64,000 nucleotides of DNA from Roseimicrobium sp. ORNL1 (GTDB taxonomy: Bacteria; Verrucomicrobiota; Verrucomicrobiia; Verrucomicrobiales; Verrucomicrobiaceae): the NCBI RefSeq assembly GCF_011044495.1, contig NZ_CP049143.1, positions 7,316,001-7,380,000 of the forward strand, written 5' to 3'. Of this stretch, positions 57,623 to 64,000 are shown one piece after another. The notes beneath the pieces are model-generated. The model was not told the origin of the DNA, ran no database searches, and saw only the letters and a program-made list of their open reading frames with translations. Within the stretch, counting starts at the first letter, position 1; every line of letters begins with the position of its first letter. A program made the translations under genes and the position numbers.

Positions 57623-59866
57623 GTGTCCGTTTTCTCCCTCAATTCCGAATACCACCCGCGCGGTGACCAGGCGCAGGCCATTGCGAAGCTGGTGAAGTCT
57701 GTGGAAGCAGGCAATCGCCACCAGACCTTGCTGGGGGTGACGGGCTCGGGGAAGACCTTCACCATGGCGAACATCATCGCCCAGATCGGCAGGCCCGCGC
57801 TCATCATGAGCCACAACAAGACGCTCGCCGCGCAGCTCTATTCCGAGTTCAAAAACTTCTTCCCGGACAACGCGGTCGAGTACTTCGTCAGCTACTTCGA
57901 CTACTACCAGCCCGAGGCCTACATCCCCCGCTCAGACACCTACATTGAGAAGGACTCGAGCATCAACGATGAAATCGAGCGCCTCCGCCTCTCCACCATG
58001 GGCGCGCTGCTCACGCGGAAGGATGTGGTCGTGGTCGCCAGCGTGTCCTGCATCTACGGCTTGGGTTCACCGGAAGATTATGAGGGCATGATGCTCCCCG
58101 TGCACCGCGGCGAAACGATGACCCGCGAGACCATGCTCTCAAGGCTGGTGGACATGCTCTACGAGCGCAATGACATCTCCTTCACCCGCGGCAAATTCCG
58201 CGCGCGTGGTGATGTGGTGGAGGTCTTCCCCGCGTATCTCGACAACGAGGCCATCCGAGTGGAGTTCTTCGGCGACGAGATCGATCGCATCAGCGTCTTC
58301 GACCCGCTCACCGGGAGTGCCACCACGCAGCTCCAAAGCTACACCTTCAATCCCGCGAAGCAGTTCGTCACTCCAGGAGACAAGCTGCGTGTCGCCATCA
58401 AGGCCATCCGTGCCGAACTGGATGCACGCGTGGCGGAGTTCGAATCGCAGGGCAAGCTGCTCGAAGCGCAACGCATCCGCATGCGCACCGAGTATGACAT
58501 CGAGATGATGCAGGAGATGGGCTTCTGCCAGGGCATTGAAAACTACAGCCGCCACCTCTCCGGTCGCGCGCCGGGCAGCACCCCGGGCACGTTGTTGGAT
58601 TTCTTCCCGGACGACTTCCTTTACTTCGCGGATGAGAGCCACGCCACCATCCCGCAGATCGGCGGCATGTATGAGGGTGACCGCTCTCGCAAGACCGTGC
58701 TCGTGGAGCATGGCTTCCGCCTTCCCAGCGCGCTGGATAACCGTCCGCTGAAGTTTAATGAGTTCATGGCCAAAATAAAACAGGCCGTGTATGTGAGCGC
58801 CACACCCGCCCAGTTCGAGGTGGACAACAGCGTCGTGGGAAACAAGGGCTACGTGCCGCACAAGCGTGAACGCATCGGCGAAGCAGAGACCGTTCCCGCC
58901 CTCCTGCCCGGCGGCGTCAATGGCAGTGGCAAGTCCAACCTGCAGTCCCAGCTCACCAACCCCCGCTCCATCGTGCGCATCTCCGGCAGCAGCGAGCCGA
59001 TTGAGAAATTTGATGTCACCACGAAGGGCAAGCACCTCATCGTGGAGCAGATCATTCGGCCCACCGGCCTGCTGGATCCCATCGTGACGCTCAAGCCGCT
59101 CAAGGGCCAGATCGATGAGACCATGGAGCTCTGCCGCGTGCGCATCGAGCGGGGCGAACGTGTGCTGGTAACCACCCTCACCAAGCGCACCGCGGAGGAC
59201 CTCACCGACTACCTGCGCAATCTCAACTTCAAGGTGCGCTACCTGCACAGTGACATTGATGCCATCGAGCGCGTGGAAATTCTCCGCTCCCTGCGCGCTG
59301 CCGAGTTCGATATCCTTGTGGGCATCAATCTTCTTCGGGAAGGTCTCGACCTTCCCGAAGTGAGCCTCGTGTGCATCCTGGATGCGGACAAGGAAGGTTT
59401 CCTCCGTAGTGAAACCTCCCTCCTGCAGACCGCCGGCCGTGCGGCGCGCCACGTCAATGGCGAGGTGGTTCTTTTCGCGGATCAGATCACCGGCAGCATC
59501 CAGGCCCTGCTGAACATCAGTGCCTATCGCCGCGAGCGTCAGACGGATCACAACGAGGAACACGGCATCACCCCGCAGACCGTGAAGCGTGCCGTCCAGG
59601 AAAGCCTGCACGGCTGGCAGGCCGGCAAGCAGCTGGAAGAAAGCGTGGTGAAGGACGAAGCCGGTGGCTACGCCGTCACCGAAGTCCTCCGCGAACTCGA
59701 AGCCGAAATGGCCGAAGCCGCCAGCAGCCTCGAGTACGAAAAAGCCGCGCTGCTTCGCGACCAGATCCGCGAGTTGAAGAAACAAGCCGGCATCAGCGAC
59801 TCCATGACCCAGCTTCCGCAGCGGAAGGTGAAGTACGGCGGGAAGAAGCGGGCGAAGAAAGGGTGA
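57623..59866 (+). CDS. uvrB: Excinuclease ABC subunit B with a 70-residue insert
   Basis: The 747-residue protein is complete UvrB: Walker A GVTGSGKT at 38-45, beta-hairpin YFDYYQPEAYIPRSD, DESH at 337-340, helicase motifs IIRPTGLLDP and DLPEVSLVCILDADKEGFLRS, and the C-terminal UVR motif (EMAEAASSLEYEKAALLRDQIREL) that binds UvrC. It is longer than the usual 660-680 residues. Between VSATPAQFEV (about 400) and IVEQIIRPTGLL (about 475) there is a 70-residue insert containing G-V-N-G-S-G-K-S, a Walker-A-like match. It is a cytosolic nucleotide-excision-repair component. The start is GTG; the 54-bp gap after the rhomboid gene may make it part of the same transcript. Confidence 0.96.
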   Translation: MSVFSLNSEYHPRGDQAQAIAKLVKSVEAGNRHQTLLGVTGSGKTFTMANIIAQIGRPALIMSHNKTLAAQLYSEFKNFFPDNAVEYFVSYFDYYQPEAYIPRSDTYIEKDSSINDEIERLRLSTMGALLTRKDVVVVASVSCIYGLGSPEDYEGMMLPVHRGETMTRETMLSRLVDMLYERNDISFTRGKFRARGDVVEVFPAYLDNEAIRVEFFGDEIDRISVFDPLTGSATTQLQSYTFNPAKQFVTPGDKLRVAIKAIRAELDARVAEFESQGKLLEAQRIRMRTEYDIEMMQEMGFCQGIENYSRHLSGRAPGSTPGTLLDFFPDDFLYFADESHATIPQIGGMYEGDRSRKTVLVEHGFRLPSALDNRPLKFNEFMAKIKQAVYVSATPAQFEVDNSVVGNKGYVPHKRERIGEAETVPALLPGGVNGSGKSNLQSQLTNPRSIVRISGSSEPIEKFDVTTKGKHLIVEQIIRPTGLLDPIVTLKPLKGQIDETMELCRVRIERGERVLVTTLTKRTAEDLTDYLRNLNFKVRYLHSDIDAIERVEILRSLRAAEFDILVGINLLREGLDLPEVSLVCILDADKEGFLRSETSLLQTAGRAARHVNGEVVLFADQITGSIQALLNISAYRRERQTDHNEEHGITPQTVKRAVQESLHGWQAGKQLEESVVKDEAGGYAVTEVLRELEAEMAEAASSLEYEKAALLRDQIRELKKQAGISDSMTQLPQRKVKYGGKKRAKKG

Positions 59867-59896
59867 ATTCGAGCAACGCTCGAAGCCTCCACCCAA

Positions 59897-59999
59897 GGAG
59901 CGGCTGCTTTAGCTGCCGTTGGCGCCAAGCGTCCCCTCACCGCACCATCCTCCACCACATCGCCCCAGGCCCAAGGAGGGGGAACGCCTCGTTCCCCTT
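59897..59999. repeat. Two REP-like hairpins after uvrB
   Basis: GGAG-headed GCGGCTGC-TTTA-GCTGCCG (59897-59918) and AAGGAGGGGGAACGCCTCGTTCCCC (59976-59999) lie in the 178-bp gap between uvrB and the YdcF gene. The second has a different stem but the same GGAG head. Confidence 0.75.
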
Positions 60000-60044
60000 G
60001 CGTTGCAAACCTTGCGGTCCACCATTGTCGAAGAACGCCAACAC

Positions 60045-60632
60045 ATGCGTCGTCGACTCAAAACCATCCTTGTCCTTCTGCTGGGTTCGCTTGGCATCTG
60101 GCTATTGGCGGTGAGCATCGCTATCTGGACCGTTGGGCAAACAGACCACGCCACGAAATCGGATTGCATCATCGTGCTGGGCGCCGCCGCCCAAGGCTCG
60201 CAACCGTCTCCCGTCTTCGAGCAACGTCTCCGGCACGGAATTGACCTCTACCAGCGCCAGCTTGCCCCGCGTCTCCTCTTCACCGGCGGCTACGGTGATG
60301 GCAAAACTCATTCAGAAGCCAGCGTCGGTTCCGCCTATGTACAGCAACATGGCGTGCCTGCCATCTCGATTCTGCTGGAGGAAAAGTCACGCACCACCAG
60401 GCAGAACCTCGAAGAAGCTCTCAAGGTGATGAACGCCCACGGCCTGCAGTCAGCCATCATCGTCAGCGATCCTCTGCACATGAAACGCGCCCTGATGATG
60501 GCGGAAGATCTCGGCATCCAGGCCTCGTCATCGCCGACTCCCACCTCCATGTACCGCTCCTTCGGAGCCCAGGCAAAGGTCCTGATGCGTGAGGTGTACT
60601 TCATGCATCACTACATGGTGAGTGGAGAATAA
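60045..60632 (+). CDS. YdcF-family (DUF218) protein
   Basis: From the chosen ATG the 195-residue protein has a single N-terminal anchor (TILVLLLGSLGIWLLAVSIAIW) and the DUF218 core: SDCIIVLGAAAQGSQPSPVFEQRLRHGIDLYQ, LLFTGGYGDGKTHSEASVG (the conserved G-G and E) and ILLEEKSRTTRQNLEEALKVM, then VSDPLHMKRALMMAEDLG. YdcF/SanA/ElyC proteins are implicated in envelope integrity under stress; some bind SAM or nucleotides, but the reaction is unknown. The longer opening upstream (42 codons) overlaps REP elements and is not used. Confidence 0.9.
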   Translation: MRRRLKTILVLLLGSLGIWLLAVSIAIWTVGQTDHATKSDCIIVLGAAAQGSQPSPVFEQRLRHGIDLYQRQLAPRLLFTGGYGDGKTHSEASVGSAYVQQHGVPAISILLEEKSRTTRQNLEEALKVMNAHGLQSAIIVSDPLHMKRALMMAEDLGIQASSSPTPTSMYRSFGAQAKVLMREVYFMHHYMVSGE

Positions 60633-60685
60633 ATGACCGGAGCATTTGCGGCGGCATCACATCAAGTGAGGCTCCGCCTCACTCA

Positions 60686-60999
60686 AGGCGTGGGGACATT
60701 CCTGTCCCCATGGAAGCGCGAACCACACCTTCAAGCGCTCAATACATCCCTTCGCGTCAACGAAGCGACTGCTTCGCAGGGAGCGGCACTAGCCTAGTGC
60801 CGTCATATGCAGCGTGGCCACGTGAGCAGCGTGGAAGCGACCTTACAACTTCGAAGGGAAAGGCTCCGCACCCATTTTGCTCACCGCCGGCACTAAGGCT
60901 AGTGCCGCTCCCTGCGAGAGGCTCTTCACCACTTGGGACGCGCTACCCCAATTGACTCCGTTCGTACTTCAATGGGGACAGGAATGTCCCCACTCCTTG
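60686..60999. repeat. Cluster of four REP-like hairpins
   Basis: Two nested inverted pairs lie in the gap before the deformylase gene. The outer pair is of the GGGGACA-TTCC-TGTCCCC class (60686-60710 and 60972-60999). The inner pair is GGAGCGGCACTAGCCTAGTGCCG (60780-60804) and its inverted copy (60888-60911). The nested arrangement suggests successive insertions. No gene is visible in the 404-bp gap. Confidence 0.85.
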
Positions 61000-61036
61000 A
61001 ACGTTGCGCATCACGCATAGCAGACTCACTCCACTC

Positions 61037-61648
61037 CTACTCCCCGTCTTCCTCCTCATCCCCCTCGCGCGTCTGCTGCGCGCAGGTCCAGCCTTCTTCC
61101 TTCCACTCCTGCACGAGGCGCTTGAGCTTGCGCTGAGCGCCGAGCTTCGAAGCGGCAGAAAGGCGGTCGGTGAAGAGGATCCCATTAAGGTGGTCGATCT
61201 CATGCTGAAACGCGCGGCCCAGCAGGCCATCGGCCTCCATGGTCACGGTCTCGCCTTCGAGGGTTTGATAGGTGACCTTCACCACGCCGGCGCGGCGCAC
61301 GTCATAGCGTAGATGAGGGATGCTGAGGCAGCCCTCCTCACCGGTGGCCTTGGTGTTGTCCAGCACGAGCTTGGGATTGAGGAAGATGACGGGCTGCGTC
61401 TCCGCCAGCGTCTTGTCCTCGCCATTCACGCGCAGCACGGTCACGGACTGGTCGGTCGGGGGCACCTCGATCACCGCCATCTGGATGGCCACCGCTACCT
61501 GCGGCGCAGCGAGACCCACCCCGCGCGCGTCATGCATCGTCTCCATCATGTCGGCGGCGAGTTTGCGGATCTCGTCCGTCACCTGCGTGACGGGCTGGCA
61601 CTTCATACGCAGGACAGGATTTCCGTAGAGAACGATGGGCAGAATCAT
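61037..61648 (-). CDS. def: Peptide deformylase
   Basis: From the ATG chosen the 203-residue enzyme has all three deformylase motifs: GVGLAAPQV (about 43-51), EGCLSIP with the metal ligand C107, and HEIDHLNG with H149 and H153. It removes the formyl group from new polypeptides in the cytosol using Fe2+. The C-terminus (EGWTCAQQTREGDEEEDGE) is acidic and longer than usual. It follows exbD on the same strand after 68 bp and may belong to the Ton transcript. Confidence 0.97.
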   Translation of the reverse strand: MILPIVLYGNPVLRMKCQPVTQVTDEIRKLAADMMETMHDARGVGLAAPQVAVAIQMAVIEVPPTDQSVTVLRVNGEDKTLAETQPVIFLNPKLVLDNTKATGEEGCLSIPHLRYDVRRAGVVKVTYQTLEGETVTMEADGLLGRAFQHEIDHLNGILFTDRLSAASKLGAQRKLKRLVQEWKEEGWTCAQQTREGDEEEDGE

Positions 61649-61716
61649 GGGTCGGACCACTAACTAAGCACAAAGGATATGGTCTCAAAAGAGATAAGAG
61701 CCGCGACTGCGATTTG

Positions 61717-62160
61717 CTATTTCGCATTCGCGCCCTCCACGGCGCGCTGCAGGAGCGTGGAGATGTCGTTGACGAGACCGGCCGCCACGAGGGCATCAAG
61801 CGTGGAGACCCACATGCCATGGGGCGCGTCGCGGTCGACGGACACCTTCAGCTTCACATGGGGGTCGGTCATCTTCAGCTCCTTCAGGGCGGACACCAGA
61901 TCCTGCGGTGAGACCTCCCGATCCGCCAGGAAGATTTTCTGTTCCTTGGTGATGGTGAGGGACGTCTGGGCATTCTGCGCCGCCATGGTCTTCCCCAGGT
62001 TCTCCGCGGTCGGGAGCTTCACTGGCATATGCGTTTCCTTCTTCTCCTTCTTCTTCCACGTGGTGGTGACCACGATGAACAGCAGCACGATCACAAGAAT
62101 ATCCACCAGCGCCACGATGGGGATCACGGGCGAGGAGCGGCGGCGGCGGCGAAGATTCAC
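61717..62160 (-). CDS. exbD: ExbD/TolR-family biopolymer transport protein
   Basis: The 147-residue protein starts MNLRRRRRSSPVIPIVALVDILVIVLLFIVVTTTW, with the basic N-terminus, conserved P-x-x-x-L-V-D-I-L-V in the membrane helix (the Asp carries protons) and a periplasmic domain ending TLDALVAAGLVNDISTLL. It couples the proton motive force to TonB together with ExbB. Order tonB-exbB-exbD is typical of Verrucomicrobia. The helix is followed by a Lys/Glu stretch (KKKEKKE), longer than in most homologues. Confidence 0.9.
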   Translation of the reverse strand: MNLRRRRRSSPVIPIVALVDILVIVLLFIVVTTTWKKKEKKETHMPVKLPTAENLGKTMAAQNAQTSLTITKEQKIFLADREVSPQDLVSALKELKMTDPHVKLKVSVDRDAPHGMWVSTLDALVAAGLVNDISTLLQRAVEGANAK

Positions 62161-62198
62161 AGGCGGTGCAGGTGCGGTGCGCAGGATTCGGTTCGAGA

Positions 62199-62897
62199 CT
62201 AGCGGAACATCGCACGCTTCACTTCGAAGTGACGGTGGAAGTCATGGATGGCGTTGCGCAGGATGAGCTCCATGCGCACGGAGATGGCGTCCAGCTTGCG
62301 GCTGAAGTAGCCGTGCGCAATCACCGTGGGAATGGCGACGAGCAGGCCGGCAATCGTGCTGTGCAGCGCCTCGGCAATACCCCGGGCGACCATCGCCGTG
62401 TCACCGTCCGCGCCCTCGGCGCCACTGCCGCCGAAGGAGCCGAACACCGTCACCAGACCCACCACCGCGCCCAGCAGGCCGAGCAGCGGAGCGATGGTCA
62501 CGATGACTTCGAGAATGGGGATGCCCTCCTCCAGCTTGTGCAGGATGCCGCGCGCGGCGGTCTCGCAGGCTTCGTTGTTCTCCTCGCGCGTCTCATGCTT
62601 GCCGGAGATGGCGATGATGCCGAGCTGTGCCGCCACACTGCCATCCTCCTCCAGGATGTGCTGCAGCGGGGAGATGTCCCCCGTGGAAGCGTAGTTTTCG
62701 ATCTTCTTGATCTCCTCCACGATGTTCGGGGGGAAGAGCATCCGATCGCGGAGCTGCAGCGCCTTGATGATGATGATGGTCACACTGGCCAGGGAGCACA
62801 GGGCAATGAGGATCATCACCTCGCCACCTCCGCGTGCGAAGTTCCAGACGGTGTCGATGCCGCTGCTGACGGAGGCGAGAAGTTCGAGATCGGGCAT
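62199..62897 (-). CDS. exbB: ExbB/TolQ/MotA-family proton channel
   Basis: The 232-residue protein has three membrane segments (about 28-48, 130-160 and 185-210). It shows the family block LEVIVTIAPLLGLLGAVVGLVTVFGSFG, with T-I-A-P-L-L-G-L-L-G-T/A, and GIAEALHSTIAGLLVAIPTVIAHGYFSRKLD. It forms the channel with ExbD and energises TonB. It lies 18 bp downstream of the tonB-like gene and 38 bp before exbD, so the three are one operon. Confidence 0.93.
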   Translation of the reverse strand: MPDLELLASVSSGIDTVWNFARGGGEVMILIALCSLASVTIIIIKALQLRDRMLFPPNIVEEIKKIENYASTGDISPLQHILEEDGSVAAQLGIIAISGKHETREENNEACETAARGILHKLEEGIPILEVIVTIAPLLGLLGAVVGLVTVFGSFGGSGAEGADGDTAMVARGIAEALHSTIAGLLVAIPTVIAHGYFSRKLDAISVRMELILRNAIHDFHRHFEVKRAMFR

Positions 62898-62914
62898 GGT
62901 TCAGATCGGGCAGT

Positions 62915-64000
62915 CTATTTCGGAGTGATGACAATGTTGTAGATCATCTCCATCCGCTTTTCGAGTCGGCCCTTGTTGAGCTTGGGCACAAAGTCGGCGG
63001 GAAGTGGAGGAATCTCAGCCTTCAGGATGGCTTCAATCGTAAAGTCGGCCAAAAGTGGACTGGCCTTGTCTTCGAGAATCTCAAGGTCCTCGATTTTTCC
63101 CTGCTCGTTGACGTAAAACCGCAGGCTCATGTGGCCGGATTGGACAGCGTCCCTCCGAAGGTTGTAATACTCGTGCCACTTCTTCTCAATGGCACTGGTC
63201 ACGAGCCGCTGGTAGCGACCGGAAGGAGTCGCTGCCGCAGCGACGGCGTCTTCTTCACCCACATTGCTGATGGACCCTTTCACCTTGCCGCGATGCGTCT
63301 CTGGCTGGAAGGCGTTCTCCTCAGGCTTCGGGGTGTTCTTGACTGGCTCCGCCACCGGGACGGCCTTGGGAATGGGCACCTCCTCGGCAGCCTCACGCAT
63401 GAGGGGTGGCTTCACCGGTTCGGGCGGGGGCAGGGTCTTCGGAGGCTCGGGCTCAGGCTTGGGAGGTTCCGGTTTAGGCGGCTCCTGCATGAGCTTCTGG
63501 TCCAGCTCCTTCATCATGGTTTCCGCCGGGGAGTCTTCCTTCTTCGCAATCTCGGGCGGCGCAGGGGCCTCTTCCTTCATTGCCTCCTTGGGCTTTTCCT
63601 CGGTCACCGGCGGTGGGGGCGGAGGCGGAGTGGCCTTTACCACGGGAGCAGGGGGTGCAGGTTCCGGCTTGGGCTCTGGCTTGACTTCAGGCTTCGGCTC
63701 CGGCTTTGGCTCAGGCTTGGGAGCGGGTGGAGTCTCGGCCACCTTGGGAGGAGTCGGTGGCGGAGTGGGTTTCACCGGGGGAGCCGCGGGAGCGGAGTCA
63801 TCCTTCGTCTCACCGGCCTTGAAGGTGCGATCCGCGAGCTCCTTGGTCACGCGATCCATCTTCCCATCCATGGAGGGCATCGCAGGGCCATCTGGAGAAG
63901 AGGCAGCATTCCCCCGCGTCATGGCCACCGTGTTCCGGTCCGATTCAAAATCCGCGTTCTTGGGCGCCTCTGCCACCGCAGTGTTCTGCGTAGTGCGGAT
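62915..64000 (-). CDS. TonB-like energy transducer, N-terminal part outside window
   Basis: The reading frame continues through the right edge without a stop; the first visible residues (IRTTQNTAVAEAPKNADFESDRNT) are typical of the periplasmic start of verrucomicrobial TonB-like proteins, so the N-terminal anchor must lie outside. The middle 200 residues are Pro/Lys/Glu-rich with repeats such as P-K-P-E-P-K-P-E, a long periplasm-spanning linker. The C-terminus (VTSAIEKKWHEYYNLRRD, FYVNEQGKIEDLEILEDKAS) has the strand-helix pattern of TonB C-terminal domains. Together with exbB/exbD it forms a Ton system. A GTG at 63976 is a possible internal start but not the true one. Confidence 0.85.
   Translation of the reverse strand: MRTTQNTAVAEAPKNADFESDRNTVAMTRGNAASSPDGPAMPSMDGKMDRVTKELADRTFKAGETKDDSAPAAPPVKPTPPPTPPKVAETPPAPKPEPKPEPKPEVKPEPKPEPAPPAPVVKATPPPPPPPVTEEKPKEAMKEEAPAPPEIAKKEDSPAETMMKELDQKLMQEPPKPEPPKPEPEPPKTLPPPEPVKPPLMREAAEEVPIPKAVPVAEPVKNTPKPEENAFQPETHRGKVKGSISNVGEEDAVAAAATPSGRYQRLVTSAIEKKWHEYYNLRRDAVQSGHMSLRFYVNEQGKIEDLEILEDKASPLLADFTIEAILKAEIPPLPADFVPKLNKGRLEKRMEMIYNIVITPK

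Noticed and set aside
58912-58937. A second ATPase site in UvrB
   Set aside because: The GxxxxGKS match lies in an insert without a following Walker B; I report it only as an oddity and do not call it a functional site.
58139-59896. A 585-codon minus-strand open frame opposite uvrB
   Set aside because: Same reason: shadow of the conserved uvrB reading frame, without motifs or start signals.
63480-63780. Repetitive GGCTTGGGCTCTGG-type sequence resembling a CRISPR or tandem array
   Set aside because: It encodes the Pro/Lys/Glu-rich linker of a TonB-like protein; the repeats are codon-level, with no spacers.
1-64000. tRNA, rRNA or riboswitch genes
   Set aside because: I looked for tRNA T-loop/anticodon patterns and typical riboswitch cores in the intergenic stretches and saw none; long hairpins there belong to the dispersed repeats.

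Overview
The window looks like chromosomal DNA of a high-GC, free-living verrucomicrobium (a Verrucomicrobiaceae or Roseimicrobium-like bacterium). The evidence is the gene repertoire typical of Verrucomicrobia and Planctomycetes: a DUF1501 and DUF1549/DUF1553 pair with a CxxCH motif, a sulfatase, a ThuA protein, a Tat-exported Gfo/Idh/MocA oxidoreductase, a secreted FAD oxidoreductase, DUF5069, and Ton energisation genes with a long proline-rich TonB. Intergenic DNA is crowded with short palindromic and long inverted repeats. I see no rRNA, tRNA, CRISPR array, prophage or replication origin.

Layout. 1-10 kb: small housekeeping and stress genes (VOC protein, BI-1 membrane protein, DUF5069, flavin reductase, HxlR regulator with an azoreductase) and an orphan 608-residue protein carrying a lipid-kinase/HipA-like catalytic signature. 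10-17 kb: DUF1501, DUF1549/1553, sulfatase and exonuclease III. 17.5-20 kb: four tandem paralogues of a small membrane-anchored protein with an STN-like fold pattern. 20-29.5 kb: secreted carbohydrate and ester hydrolases (GH127-like, tannase/feruloyl-esterase-like, rhamnogalacturonan-acetylesterase-like), an alcohol dehydrogenase, a RAYT transposase inside matching REP structures, and a methyltransferase. 29.6-36 kb: six tandem paralogues of a second small membrane family with a PH-like sequence pattern, one of them frameshifted, interrupted by an IS630-family element. 36-40 kb: an AraC regulator followed by SDR, cyclophilin-like, Tat-exported alcohol dehydrogenase and cupin genes. 40-46 kb: a TetR regulator, an RND adaptor and an RND pump. 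46-57.5 kb: a repeat-bounded orphan gene, the secreted FAD oxidoreductase, an alpha/beta-hydrolase lipoprotein, an RsuA-type pseudouridine synthase, a Gfo/Idh/MocA protein and a metallopeptidase-rhomboid pair. 57.6-64 kb: uvrB with an insertion, a YdcF protein, peptide deformylase and exbD-exbB-tonB.

How genes work together. The clear functional units are the TetR-RND efflux cassette (two similar operator-like palindromes), the AraC-led redox cluster, tonB-exbB-exbD, the DUF1501/DUF1549 pair and the translationally coupled metallopeptidase-rhomboid pair. The most original material is (a) the two unrelated tandem arrays of small membrane proteins, and (b) a REP/RAYT system: one RAYT gene bracketed by inverted REP pairs about 165 bp long, with orphan copies elsewhere and a wider superfamily of GGAG-headed hairpins with different stems. 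All functions are inferred from sequence reading alone; no database search was run.
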